From the NCBI GenBank assembly GCA_035530955.1, contig DATKTT010000096.1, positions 1-23,704 on the forward strand: a stretch of 23,704 nucleotides of DNA. Reading direction: 5' to 3'. The notes under the pieces are model-generated. The model saw nothing but the letters and a program-made list of their open reading frames with translations, ran no database searches and was not told where the DNA came from. The stretch is from Williamwhitmania sp035530955 (lineage in GTDB: Bacteria; Bacteroidota; Bacteroidia; Bacteroidales; Williamwhitmaniaceae). The position numbers were made by a program, and so were the translations under genes. Positions 16,231 through 22,408 of this stretch are shown here, piece by piece (position 1 is the first letter of the stretch; each line of letters opens with the position of its first letter).

Positions 16231-17613
16231 ATGAAAAGAGTAATTACAGTAATTGCCTTGCTTCTTGCAATTCCCTGTTGGAGTATTGCCCAGCAAGAAA
16301 TTACCCCAGAAACATTAGGGAAAATTAAGTTGGGCTACAATGCCAACGACCCTTCCACCAAAGCACTCACCAACGCCCTGACGAACAACGACGTAAAAAA
16401 ACTTACTTTAAATCGTGAAAACGAAGGAAAAGTAGACAGCTACTTTAAGTATAAGGTTAAAATTAATGGCATTACCGACCAAAAGAGCTCCGGTCGTTGC
16501 TGGATGTTCACAAGTCTCAACGTGTTCCGCCCTGTTGTAATGGATAAGCTCAACATACCATCGTTTGAGTTCTCTGAAAACTACCTCTACTTCTACGATA
16601 TTCTTGAAAAGGCAAACCTCTTCTTGGAGAATACAATGGCTACTGCCGCTAAACCAATGGACGATAGACTTGTGGAATGGTATTTCAAGTCACCAGTTGA
16701 CGATGGAGGTGTGTGGAGTTCCTTTGTAAACCTAGTAAAAAAGTATGGCCTCGTTCCAAAAGAAGCCATGCCTGAAACCAATAGCAGCAATAACACTTCG
16801 CGAATGATCTCTGCCATCACCACTAAGCTGCGCGAAGATGGTCTCGAGCTTCGTGACATGGTAAATAGTGGCAAAAAAATGACTGACATAAGGAATAAAA
16901 AGGTAGAACAGCTTTCGGAGGTATACCGTATGCTGGCATTAAATCTTGGAGAGCCACCCACAACTTTCCAATGGCGATACAAAACCAATGGCGATACCAT
17001 ATCACCTTTAAAGACATACACACCCCAGGAATTTGCCAAAACGGCGCTTCCTGAGCTTAACCTCAACGATTACGTAATGTTTATGAACGATCCATCTCGT
17101 CCATACTACAAACTTTACGAAATTGAGAACTACCGAAACGTGGAGGAAGGTATCAACTGGAAATATATCAACCTGCCAGCCGATGAACTTAAAGCAATGG
17201 CATTGACTTCCGTTAAGAATAATGAACCTCTTTACGGCTCTTGTGATGTAGGCAAGCAGCTAAACATGGACGATGGCACCCTCGACCTGAACAACTACGA
17301 CCTACAGTCGCTTTATGGTGTAAAGTTTGGCATGGATAAGAAAGCCCGCATTATTACTCACGAAAGCGGTTCCTCACACGGCATGGCCATTGTTGGGGTT
17401 GATGTGGATAGCACAGGAAAAACTACTAAATGGCAGTTTGAGAACAGCTGGGGAGCAAAGGCCGGTCAGGATGGATTCTTAGTATTCACTGACGATTGGT
17501 TTTCCAACTACCTATTTCGCCTTGTGGTAAACCAGAAGTATGTGCCGGATAATATCAAAAAGATTCTGGATCAAAAGCCAACCATGCTGCCTCCTTGGGA
17601 TCCAATGTTTTAG
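16231..17613 (+). CDS. Secreted C1 family peptidase (bleomycin hydrolase / aminopeptidase C type)
   Basis: A papain-fold cysteine peptidase of the C1B (PepC/bleomycin hydrolase) type, normally a hexameric cytosolic aminopeptidase. Here residues 1-20 form a signal peptide (ending SIAQ), so it is predicted to act in the periplasm or outside. The catalytic set is present: oxyanion Gln84 and Cys90 in DQKSSGRCWMF, His383 in SHGMAIVG, and Asn405 in ENSWG. Length (460) matches the family. The C-terminus is WDPMF, extending beyond the papain fold as in bleomycin hydrolases, whose C-terminal tail enters the active site. Likely role is breakdown of peptides for nutrition. The start has the only ATG giving the full signal. 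Confidence 0.93.
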   Translation: MKRVITVIALLLAIPCWSIAQQEITPETLGKIKLGYNANDPSTKALTNALTNNDVKKLTLNRENEGKVDSYFKYKVKINGITDQKSSGRCWMFTSLNVFRPVVMDKLNIPSFEFSENYLYFYDILEKANLFLENTMATAAKPMDDRLVEWYFKSPVDDGGVWSSFVNLVKKYGLVPKEAMPETNSSNNTSRMISAITTKLREDGLELRDMVNSGKKMTDIRNKKVEQLSEVYRMLALNLGEPPTTFQWRYKTNGDTISPLKTYTPQEFAKTALPELNLNDYVMFMNDPSRPYYKLYEIENYRNVEEGINWKYINLPADELKAMALTSVKNNEPLYGSCDVGKQLNMDDGTLDLNNYDLQSLYGVKFGMDKKARIITHESGSSHGMAIVGVDVDSTGKTTKWQFENSWGAKAGQDGFLVFTDDWFSNYLFRLVVNQKYVPDNIKKILDQKPTMLPPWDPMF

Positions 17614-17629
17614 GAATTATTATACAAAT

Positions 17630-17658
17630 AAAAAGGGAGGCAATAGCCTTCCTTTTTT
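17630..17658. terminator. Hairpin terminator, shared by the C1 peptidase gene and the first sRNA-like unit
   Basis: An 11-bp stem with one G-U pair (17631-17641 with 17646-17656), loop AATA, followed by six T on the forward strand and preceded by A-rich sequence. It lies 17 bases after the peptidase stop. On the reverse strand it also ends in a T-run and occupies the same place as the terminators of the repeat units. Confidence 0.8.
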
Positions 17659-17697
17659 CACATTAAACCCTATGAAAGAGAGTTCGTTTTTGTTTGG
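17630..17697 (-). ncRNA. Decayed sixth copy of the tandem sRNA family (unit 0)
   Basis: This stretch keeps the family layout on the minus strand: phased hexamers at 17722, 17732, 17742 and 17752 (forward AGCTAC, ACTTAA, AGATAT, AGCTAT), a box position exactly 12 bases from the first hexamer, the conserved seed (forward CCCTATGAAAGAGAG, close to unit E), and a terminator hairpin. The -7 box reads TAATCTCT instead of TAnnTTTG, so it is probably weak or dead. End points are estimated. Confidence 0.35.
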
Positions 17698-17777
17698 TTA
17701 ACAGAGATTATTTTAGGAGTCAGCTACGATGACTTAAGTAGAGATATAAACAGCTATTTTAGGCTTGACCTGAAACG

Positions 17778-17895
17778 AAAAAAAGGGAGCGCTTCACAGC
17801 GGTCCCTTTTACCTAAAACCTAAAATCTCAAAAACCTAAAACTTAACCTATGAAAAATCCTAAAAATATTATTGTGAAAAATTTGCTCCTTATTA
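17778..17895 (-). ncRNA. Candidate small RNA, unit A
   Basis: Predicted transcript of about 118 nt on the minus strand. The -7 box TACCTTTG lies at 17901-17908 and the start is placed about 6 bases downstream. The body holds TTTCATAGGTTAA (complement of 17843-17855) and several TTTTAGGTT modules. The end is a terminator hairpin (17781-17810) with stem AAAAGGGA/TCCCTTTT, a G-G mismatch, stem CGCT/AGCG and a 4-base loop, followed by seven T in all on the minus strand. The forward strand has only four T, so the orientation is clear. Ends are estimates. Confidence 0.7.
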
Positions 17896-17900
17896 CCCTA

Positions 17901-17955
17901 CAAAGGTAGCTCACCAATCAGCTAATGCGCTTTAACCACAGCTAAGCATAGCTAT
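17901..17955 (-). promoter_or_regulatory. Promoter of unit A with 10-bp phased hexamers
   Basis: The box TACCTTTG (17901-17908) is preceded by forward-strand hexamers AGCTAA (17920), CTTTAA (17930), AGCTAA (17940) and AGCTAT (17950), each exactly 10 bp apart. There is no normal -33 TTTG, suggesting that a regulator bound on one helix face drives the promoter. Confidence 0.65.
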
Positions 17956-17980
17956 ATGTTATTCAGAATTATTAATGCAC

Positions 17981-18082
17981 AAAAAAAGGGAGCGCTTCAC
18001 AGCGGTCCCTTTTACCTAAAACCTAATACTTAACCTATGAAAAGTCCTAAAAATATTATTGTGAAAAATTTGCTCCTTCTTA
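17981..18082 (-). ncRNA. Candidate small RNA, unit B
   Basis: Predicted transcript of about 102 nt on the minus strand, from the -7 box TATCTTTG (18088-18095) to the terminator hairpin at 17984-18013 with the same stem as unit A. It is close to identical to unit A but lacks one TTTTAGGTT module, which shortens it by about 15 bases. The seed complement is at 18030-18042. Confidence 0.7.
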
Positions 18083-18087
18083 CCCAA

Positions 18088-18142
18088 CAAAGATAGCTCA
18101 CCAATCAGCTAACGCGCTTTAACCACAGCTAAGCATAGCTAT
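18088..18142 (-). promoter_or_regulatory. Promoter of unit B with 10-bp phased hexamers
   Basis: Box TATCTTTG (18088-18095). Forward hexamers AGCTAA at 18107, a TTTAA element at about 18117, AGCTAA at 18127 and AGCTAT at 18137. The first hexamer is again 12 bases from the box. Confidence 0.65.
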
Positions 18143-18163
18143 ATGTTATTTTTGCTACAAAAC

Positions 18164-18280
18164 AAAAAAAGGGAGCGCTTCGCAGCGGCCCCTTTTACCC
18201 AAAACCTAAAATTTGGAAAACCTAAAATCTAACCTATGAAAAATCCTAAAAGTATTATTGTGAAAATTTGCTCCTTATTA
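18164..18280 (-). ncRNA. Candidate small RNA, unit C
   Basis: Predicted transcript of about 117 nt on the minus strand, from the -7 box TACCTTTG (18286-18293) to the hairpin at 18167-18196 followed by a seven-T tract. The stem pair that is A-T in units A and B is A-C here. A one-base deletion in the body relative to A and B shifts the short forward reading frame, so coding is not what is conserved. Confidence 0.7.
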
Positions 18281-18285
18281 CCCAA

Positions 18286-18340
18286 CAAAGGTAGCTCGCC
18301 AATCAGCTAACGCGCTTTAACCACAGCTAAGCATAGCTAT
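18286..18340 (-). promoter_or_regulatory. Promoter of unit C with 10-bp phased hexamers
   Basis: Box TACCTTTG (18286-18293). Forward AGCTAA at 18305 and 18325 and AGCTAT at 18335, with a TTTAA element at about 18315. Confidence 0.65.
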
Positions 18341-18361
18341 ATGTTATTTTTGCTACAAAAC

Positions 18362-18464
18362 AAAAAAAGGGAGCGCTTCACAGCGGCCCCTTGTAAACTC
18401 AAAACAACCTAAACTTAACCTATGAAAAGAATAAAATACCTATGAAAGTTTTTATCTTCTTTTA
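18362..18464 (-). ncRNA. Candidate small RNA, unit D (two seeds)
   Basis: Predicted transcript of about 103 nt on the minus strand, from the -7 box TATTTTTG (18470-18477) to the hairpin at 18367-18392 and a seven-T tract. The 5' half has diverged from units A to C. The seed occurs twice (forward CCTATGAAA at 18419-18427 and 18439-18447), 20 bp apart. The outer stem is shorter than in A to C (AAGGG/CCCTT). Confidence 0.65.
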
Positions 18465-18469
18465 CGTTA

Positions 18470-18524
18470 CAAAAATAGTTTACCAATCAGCTAACGCGTT
18501 TTAACCACAGCTAATCATAGCTAT
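18470..18524 (-). promoter_or_regulatory. Promoter of unit D with 10-bp phased hexamers
   Basis: Box TATTTTTG (18470-18477). Forward AGCTAA at 18489 and 18509, AGCTAT at 18519, and a TTTAA element at about 18499. The 12-base offset is kept although flanking bases differ. Confidence 0.65.
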
Positions 18525-18553
18525 AACTTTAAAAAGAACAACGAAATCCAAAC

Positions 18554-18673
18554 AAAAAGGGGGCGCTTCACAGCGACCCCTTTTACTAACCCAAAACCTA
18601 AAATCTCAAAACAACCTAAAACTTAACCTATGAAAGAGTATATATTTTGTGTCATCATAAACTTCTAAATCTT
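18554..18673 (-). ncRNA. Candidate small RNA, unit E
   Basis: Predicted transcript of about 120 nt on the minus strand, from the -7 box TATTTTTG (18679-18686) to the hairpin at 18555-18584 followed by a five-T tract. The stem reads AAAAGGGG/CCCCTTTT, a compensatory change from units A and B. The body 5' half is unlike the others, but the seed (forward TTAACCTATGAAA, 18623-18635) and the TTTTAGGTT modules are kept. It is the most diverged of the intact units. Confidence 0.65.
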
Positions 18674-18678
18674 CGCTT

Positions 18679-18725
18679 CAAAAATACATGCTCAAGCAGT
18701 TAATTCGATTTAACGAGGCTTAATC
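18679..18725 (-). promoter_or_regulatory. Promoter of unit E with 10-bp phased hexamers
   Basis: Box TATTTTTG (18679-18686). Forward AGTTAA (18698), ATTTAA (18708) and GCTTAA (18718) at exact 10-bp steps. The TTAA core persists while the other bases have changed, which suggests selection on phasing. Confidence 0.6.
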
Positions 18726-19014
18726 TGAGTTAAAACTTTTGTTTTCAACCTCATTCATTATTGTAAACACTCAAACGAACCATTTTGATTCATTTGATTG
18801 ATGAAAAATGACCACACATTGACTAATGAATAGTATTAAGGGTGCAACAGTGACCGTAAAACGGTTATTCCTGCTGATTTACAACGTATTCTAAATAACT
18901 GTTTGCATCTCATTCAAATCAGTCAGAAACGCACCATCAAATTGGCATAATAAGCAAGTATGATGAACCCCAAGAGTATTTGTCTGTTTACATATTAGAA
19001 ATTAAAATAATAGC
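18726..19014. other. AT-rich intergenic stretch without recognised features
   Basis: Between the array's last promoter and the HMA gene I see no reading frame, repeat unit, hairpin terminator or consensus TAnnTTTG promoter on the forward strand. It must hold the promoter for the HMA gene, and possibly extra upstream control of unit E, but neither can be pointed to. Confidence 0.5.
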
Positions 19015-19233
19015 ATGAAAACTATCCAATTCAAAACGAATATCAAGTGCAATGGATGCCTTGCAGCTGTGACCCCCTTTTTAGATCAGGAAGGACAAAT
19101 AAAAAGCTGGAAGGTAGACTTGATACATCCTGACAAAATACTGGAGGTTATTGCAGATGAAACACTTTCTCCTGAAAGGGTTATTGCATTAGTATCGCTG
19201 GGAGGTTACAACGCTGAGCAAATATTTCACTAG
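19015..19233 (+). CDS. Heavy-metal-associated (HMA) domain protein
   Basis: A 72-residue single-domain protein of the HMA fold (beta-alpha-beta-beta-alpha-beta), the fold of copper chaperones such as CopZ and Atx1. The metal motif is KCNGCL (CxxC, Cys12 and Cys15), followed by the helix LAAVTPFL and the strand SWKVDLIH. The usual GMxCxxC lead-in is missing (here IKCNGC), and no metal-pumping ATPase is adjacent, so its partner is unknown. Start ATGAAA begins the first strand directly. It stands alone at the right side of the sRNA array, convergent with the GroES-like gene. Confidence 0.85.
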   Translation: MKTIQFKTNIKCNGCLAAVTPFLDQEGQIKSWKVDLIHPDKILEVIADETLSPERVIALVSLGGYNAEQIFH

Positions 19234-19279
19234 CACTGGGATTTATGAAGTATCTTCCTACAGTGCATTCGCCGGTAGT

Positions 19280-19651
19280 TTACTCAAAAAGCCCCTCGTC
19301 GCGCAATAGCAGCAAGATGGCGTTTTGAGGAACGATGAGATACTTTTCACTCTTAAATTCCACCTCGTAGGTATTGTCTTGTATAAAGACGGCTAAATCT
19401 CCCGGCTTTGCTTGCAACGGAAAGTATGAGGCACCATCGCTCTTTTTCCAAGATTCATCGGCCTCGTTCATCGTTGGAATGGGGTAACCTGGTCCAACTT
19501 TAACCACATAACCGCTCTGAACCTTCTGCTTCTCCTCAACTCCTGGGGGCAAGAATAAGCCACTCTTGGTTCTATCCTGAGGAGTCTTTGGCTTTACCAA
19601 CACCCTGTCGCCAACAACGATAAGCTTATCTAAATTCGAAACGTCTACCAT
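19280..19651 (-). CDS. GroES-like co-chaperone (divergent cpn10)
   Basis: A 123-residue protein of the chaperonin-10 fold: GDRVLVKPKTPQDRTKSGLF at the N-terminus, then the flexible segment LPPGVEEKQKVQSG in the place of the GroEL-binding mobile loop, and VVKVGPG. It is longer than canonical GroES (about 95) because of an insert around residues 60-85 (IPTMNEADESWKKSDGASYF). No groEL is adjacent, so it is likely a second, solo cpn10 paralogue with a specialised role. It follows the SpoIIE phosphatase gene by 64 bases on the same strand and may be cotranscribed. Confidence 0.85.
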   Translation of the reverse strand: MVDVSNLDKLIVVGDRVLVKPKTPQDRTKSGLFLPPGVEEKQKVQSGYVVKVGPGYPIPTMNEADESWKKSDGASYFPLQAKPGDLAVFIQDNTYEVEFKSEKYLIVPQNAILLLLRDEGLFE

Positions 19652-19715
19652 CTAGAAAATTTTGGCATTATAATAGAAACTTTCATGCTTCAATTCCGCC
19701 CACCAACTCCGAGAA

Positions 19716-21962
19716 TCAGATTTTAAGACCAAAAACCAGTACGTCGTCCACCTGAATTTGGTCGTTCATCCACCGCTCTAAAGAATCACCAAGCAATTGT
19801 CCCTGACTAGCTATTGGTCTGTCGTAGAACGAAAGCAGCATTTGCTTAAATCTGGTTGGGCAAAGCTTTTTTCCGGCCGAACCACCAAACTGGTCGGGAA
19901 ATCCATCGGAAAAGAAGTAAAGTAAGTCACCCTCCATCAGCTCCACCACATTATTGGTAAAAGGCCTCATTATTTGATAGTTTCCAATAGGCATTCTGTC
20001 TGGCCAAAACTCCCTTAGATGAGGAATACTATCATCCTTTCGAATGAGGTAGAACGCCTGGTTTGCGGCGGCATACTGCATGGTTTTCATATCATCATCA
20101 AAGATAGCCAGAACCATATCCATTCCATCAGAAGGATCGGTCATATCTCCTGAGGGTTGCAGCGATGAAATCAGGTAGTCGCGCAGTTCATCGAGCACCT
20201 CACCCGCTGTTTTAACCTCCTCACGCTTCACTATTTCATTCAGCAGCGCAATTCCGAGCATGCTCATAAAACCACCTGGTACACCATGCCCGGTACAATC
20301 GGCAACGGCAAGTATTCGATACTTTCCAACACGGGCCACCCAGTAAAAATCGCCCCCAACAATACTCTTCGGATGATTAAATATGAATGAGTTGGGGAAA
20401 AGTTGGTTCACGGCCTCCAAGGAGGGCAATGCAGCAGATTGTATTCGCTTAGCGTACTGGATAGAGTCGGTTATCTCCTTCTTTTGCTGGGTAAGGACAT
20501 CGCTCTGAATTTGAAGCTCATCACGGTGGCTAGTCGTTTCCTCATGCTTCTGCTGGAGTTCCCAGGCAAGGTTAGCTAGTGAATTCCGCTGACTCTCTAT
20601 TTCATCGCGCTGTGCAGCTATCTCCTCGCTCTGCTTCTCAATTTCCGAATACTGAAACTGGAGTAGCTGAGACGCTTTCATTTTCTTTCGATAAAAGAAA
20701 ATAATGAAAGTAATGGAGAGTATTAGTACCAAAATGAATAAAACCAACAAGTTTCGAACAAAAATTTGACTTTGGCTGTGCTCCCTATTTACGGCTGAAA
20801 CCTTCTCCTGTTCCGTTTTAGCTTCATACTGCCGCATCTCCATTTTCCAAATCATTTCTGATTCGACCATCTTTTGATTGTTCTCCTGGCTAAATATGCT
20901 ATCGTGTAAAGCGTTAGATTTCTTGTAGAAGGCAATCGATTGCTTCAGATCGCCCATCTTTTCAAACGACTCAGCAAGGGTTGTGGATGCCCGTTCTTCC
21001 TGCCTCAAAGCACCAAGGCTATCACTCAGCCTCACCGATCTCTCGCCCCACGCTACAGCATTACCAAAATCTCCCTTCTCATAAAAGAGTTGGGCCATAC
21101 TTTGATAAATTGACGCCATGCTGCTCTTGTCCTTCAACCGTTCCTTTATTTGTAGAGCCATCTGCAAATGCTTAAAGGCTTTACCAAACTCTTTAAGCTT
21201 CCCATAGAGCATTCCGATGTTGTTGTAGAGCATGGAGGTCCCCCGCTGATCCCGCACCGTGAGGAAGTAATTCAATGCATCAAAATAATGGGCAAGCGCA
21301 TTTTCATACATTGTCTTGCTTAAATAGAAGTTGCCTAAGCTGTTGTTTATATAAGCAATGTAAAGGTTGTTTTTCAAAGCATGGGCATATTCGCTAGCTT
21401 CACGATAGTATTCTAGCGCCTGCTGACCTTCCCCTTTCTGGTTAACCACTAACCCTAAGTTATATATGGCAGCTAGCATAGAGAGGGTATCCTTAAGGTT
21501 ATGGGCAATTTTATAGCTGCGCATAAGATGCTCGTATGCCTTAGGATAGTTGGCCTTGTCATAGTAGATTCGACCAATATTGCTAAGCGAATTTGAAATT
21601 CCTAGCGAATCACCCAACTCTTCTCTAAGTTGCAACGATTCAAACCCATGCTGCAAGGCGGTATTAAAGTCGCCAAGGTTGGAGGATGCAACAGCCATGT
21701 AGTGCAATACTTCAGAAATCTGCCTCTTATCATTGCGCTCTTTTGCCACGGTTAAGGCGCTATCTGCTAATACGAGCGACTCCTGCTGCAAACCAATGTG
21801 CTGAAGGGAATCTATTACCGTTAAGGACCTCTCAACAAATAGGGAGTCAAGCCTAGACCCCTGCCGGCCATTCACAAGATGTGCAGGTTGGCATGCAGCT
21901 ATGCCGTAGCAAAATAAAAAAAAGGTTGAGAGAACTCTTCTTATGGTAGTGAATCTTAGCAT
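19716..21962 (-). CDS. TPR sensor protein with SpoIIE-type PP2C phosphatase domain
   Basis: A 748-residue membrane protein in the style of Bacteroidota signalling proteins. Order: signal peptide or lipobox-like segment (MLRFTTIRRVLSTFFLFCYGIAAC), about seven TPR repeats (residues about 50-370), one membrane helix (LLVLFILVLILSITFIIFFY), a coiled coil rich in Glu/Gln, and a PP2C/SpoIIE domain. The phosphatase shows GGDFYW, ADCTGHGVPGGFMS, DGMDMVL and FSDGFPDQFGG, with the metal-binding aspartates present. Such phosphatases dephosphorylate serine/threonine on anti-sigma-antagonist proteins; the target is not encoded nearby. I chose the ATG at 21962 over an upstream TTG at 22043 because it starts the signal peptide directly. 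Confidence 0.9.
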   Translation of the reverse strand: MLRFTTIRRVLSTFFLFCYGIAACQPAHLVNGRQGSRLDSLFVERSLTVIDSLQHIGLQQESLVLADSALTVAKERNDKRQISEVLHYMAVASSNLGDFNTALQHGFESLQLREELGDSLGISNSLSNIGRIYYDKANYPKAYEHLMRSYKIAHNLKDTLSMLAAIYNLGLVVNQKGEGQQALEYYREASEYAHALKNNLYIAYINNSLGNFYLSKTMYENALAHYFDALNYFLTVRDQRGTSMLYNNIGMLYGKLKEFGKAFKHLQMALQIKERLKDKSSMASIYQSMAQLFYEKGDFGNAVAWGERSVRLSDSLGALRQEERASTTLAESFEKMGDLKQSIAFYKKSNALHDSIFSQENNQKMVESEMIWKMEMRQYEAKTEQEKVSAVNREHSQSQIFVRNLLVLFILVLILSITFIIFFYRKKMKASQLLQFQYSEIEKQSEEIAAQRDEIESQRNSLANLAWELQQKHEETTSHRDELQIQSDVLTQQKKEITDSIQYAKRIQSAALPSLEAVNQLFPNSFIFNHPKSIVGGDFYWVARVGKYRILAVADCTGHGVPGGFMSMLGIALLNEIVKREEVKTAGEVLDELRDYLISSLQPSGDMTDPSDGMDMVLAIFDDDMKTMQYAAANQAFYLIRKDDSIPHLREFWPDRMPIGNYQIMRPFTNNVVELMEGDLLYFFSDGFPDQFGGSAGKKLCPTRFKQMLLSFYDRPIASQGQLLGDSLERWMNDQIQVDDVLVFGLKI

Positions 21963-22158
21963 AACTTGCGGCGGCAAATGTGGTTGCAATTTACGAAAAG
22001 ATTTACCCAAACCTTCAACAAAACAGGTGATATTGAACAACAAATAAGCGATTTGTAAAAATATTGCTGAATGGTCGATGCTAAACTATTCATGACAATT
22101 ATACAACTGGCTAATTTATTATGTGTGGGGCAGTTTTCGACACCTCAATAAAAAACGG

Positions 22159-22189
22159 TTGCAAAAATATGCATTTTTCGCTACCTTTG
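22159..22189 (+). promoter_or_regulatory. Promoter for the KamA-family gene (TTG-N20-TACCTTTG)
   Basis: A -33 TTG (22159-22161) and a perfect -7 box TACCTTTG (22182-22189) are separated by 20 bases, the best Bacteroidota-type promoter in the window. Transcription would start near 22195, giving a leader of about 210 bases before the start at 22409. Confidence 0.7.
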
Positions 22190-22194
22190 AAATG

Positions 22195-22408
22195 TTGGCG
22201 AAGGATGACCAATAATTCAACTTTGCAAATACCAATCTCGCTTCAAGACTCACTCCCTTTTAGGACAGGATGTCCAAATACTGAGGCTTCTCGATAAGAG
22301 AAAAACCTTAATTGCAAAAGGGTTACCGGCCACAAATTAAAAGCACGAGGCCGAATGATTTGCATACCAGCTGTTGGAATAAATTCAAATGGAACAATTA
22401 ACCTAGCT
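22195..22408 (+). other. Long 5' leader with three inverted repeats
   Basis: The transcribed but untranslated stretch holds GGACA/TGTCC (22263-22267 with 22271-22275), TTCTC/GAGAA (22288-22292 with 22298-22302) and CGGCC/GGCCG (22327-22331 with 22349-22353). No known riboswitch signature was recognised by eye. It has no useful reading frame. A cis-regulatory RNA is possible. Confidence 0.4.

Larger units (their letters stand above)
17630..18725 (-). repeat. Tandem array of five sRNA-like units plus one degenerate unit
   Basis: Five long direct repeats with box-to-box distances of 187, 198, 184 and 209 bp, and a sixth diverged relative at the left end. Units A to C are nearly identical over most of their length; D and E keep only the promoter, the seed and the terminator. 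Differential conservation is seen in parts that would be the promoter, the pairing region and the terminator of minus-strand transcripts. No unit holds a conserved open reading frame. The array fills almost all of the 1.4-kb gap between the C1 peptidase and HMA genes. Confidence 0.85.

Noticed and set aside
17850..17909. Short forward reading frames in the array units, such as a 19-codon peptide starting MKNPKNIIVK in unit A
   Set aside because: The frame is broken in unit C by a deleted base, and in units D and E the peptide is unrelated and shorter, while non-coding parts are conserved. The ATGAAA is better explained as the complement of the sRNA seed.
17630..18725. CRISPR array
   Set aside because: The repeated units are about 190 bp long with few unique spacers and no cas genes are nearby.
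21963..22043. TTG-started N-terminal extension of the SpoIIE phosphatase
   Set aside because: The extra 27 residues precede a normal signal peptide beginning at the ATG at 21962, so they would bury the export signal.
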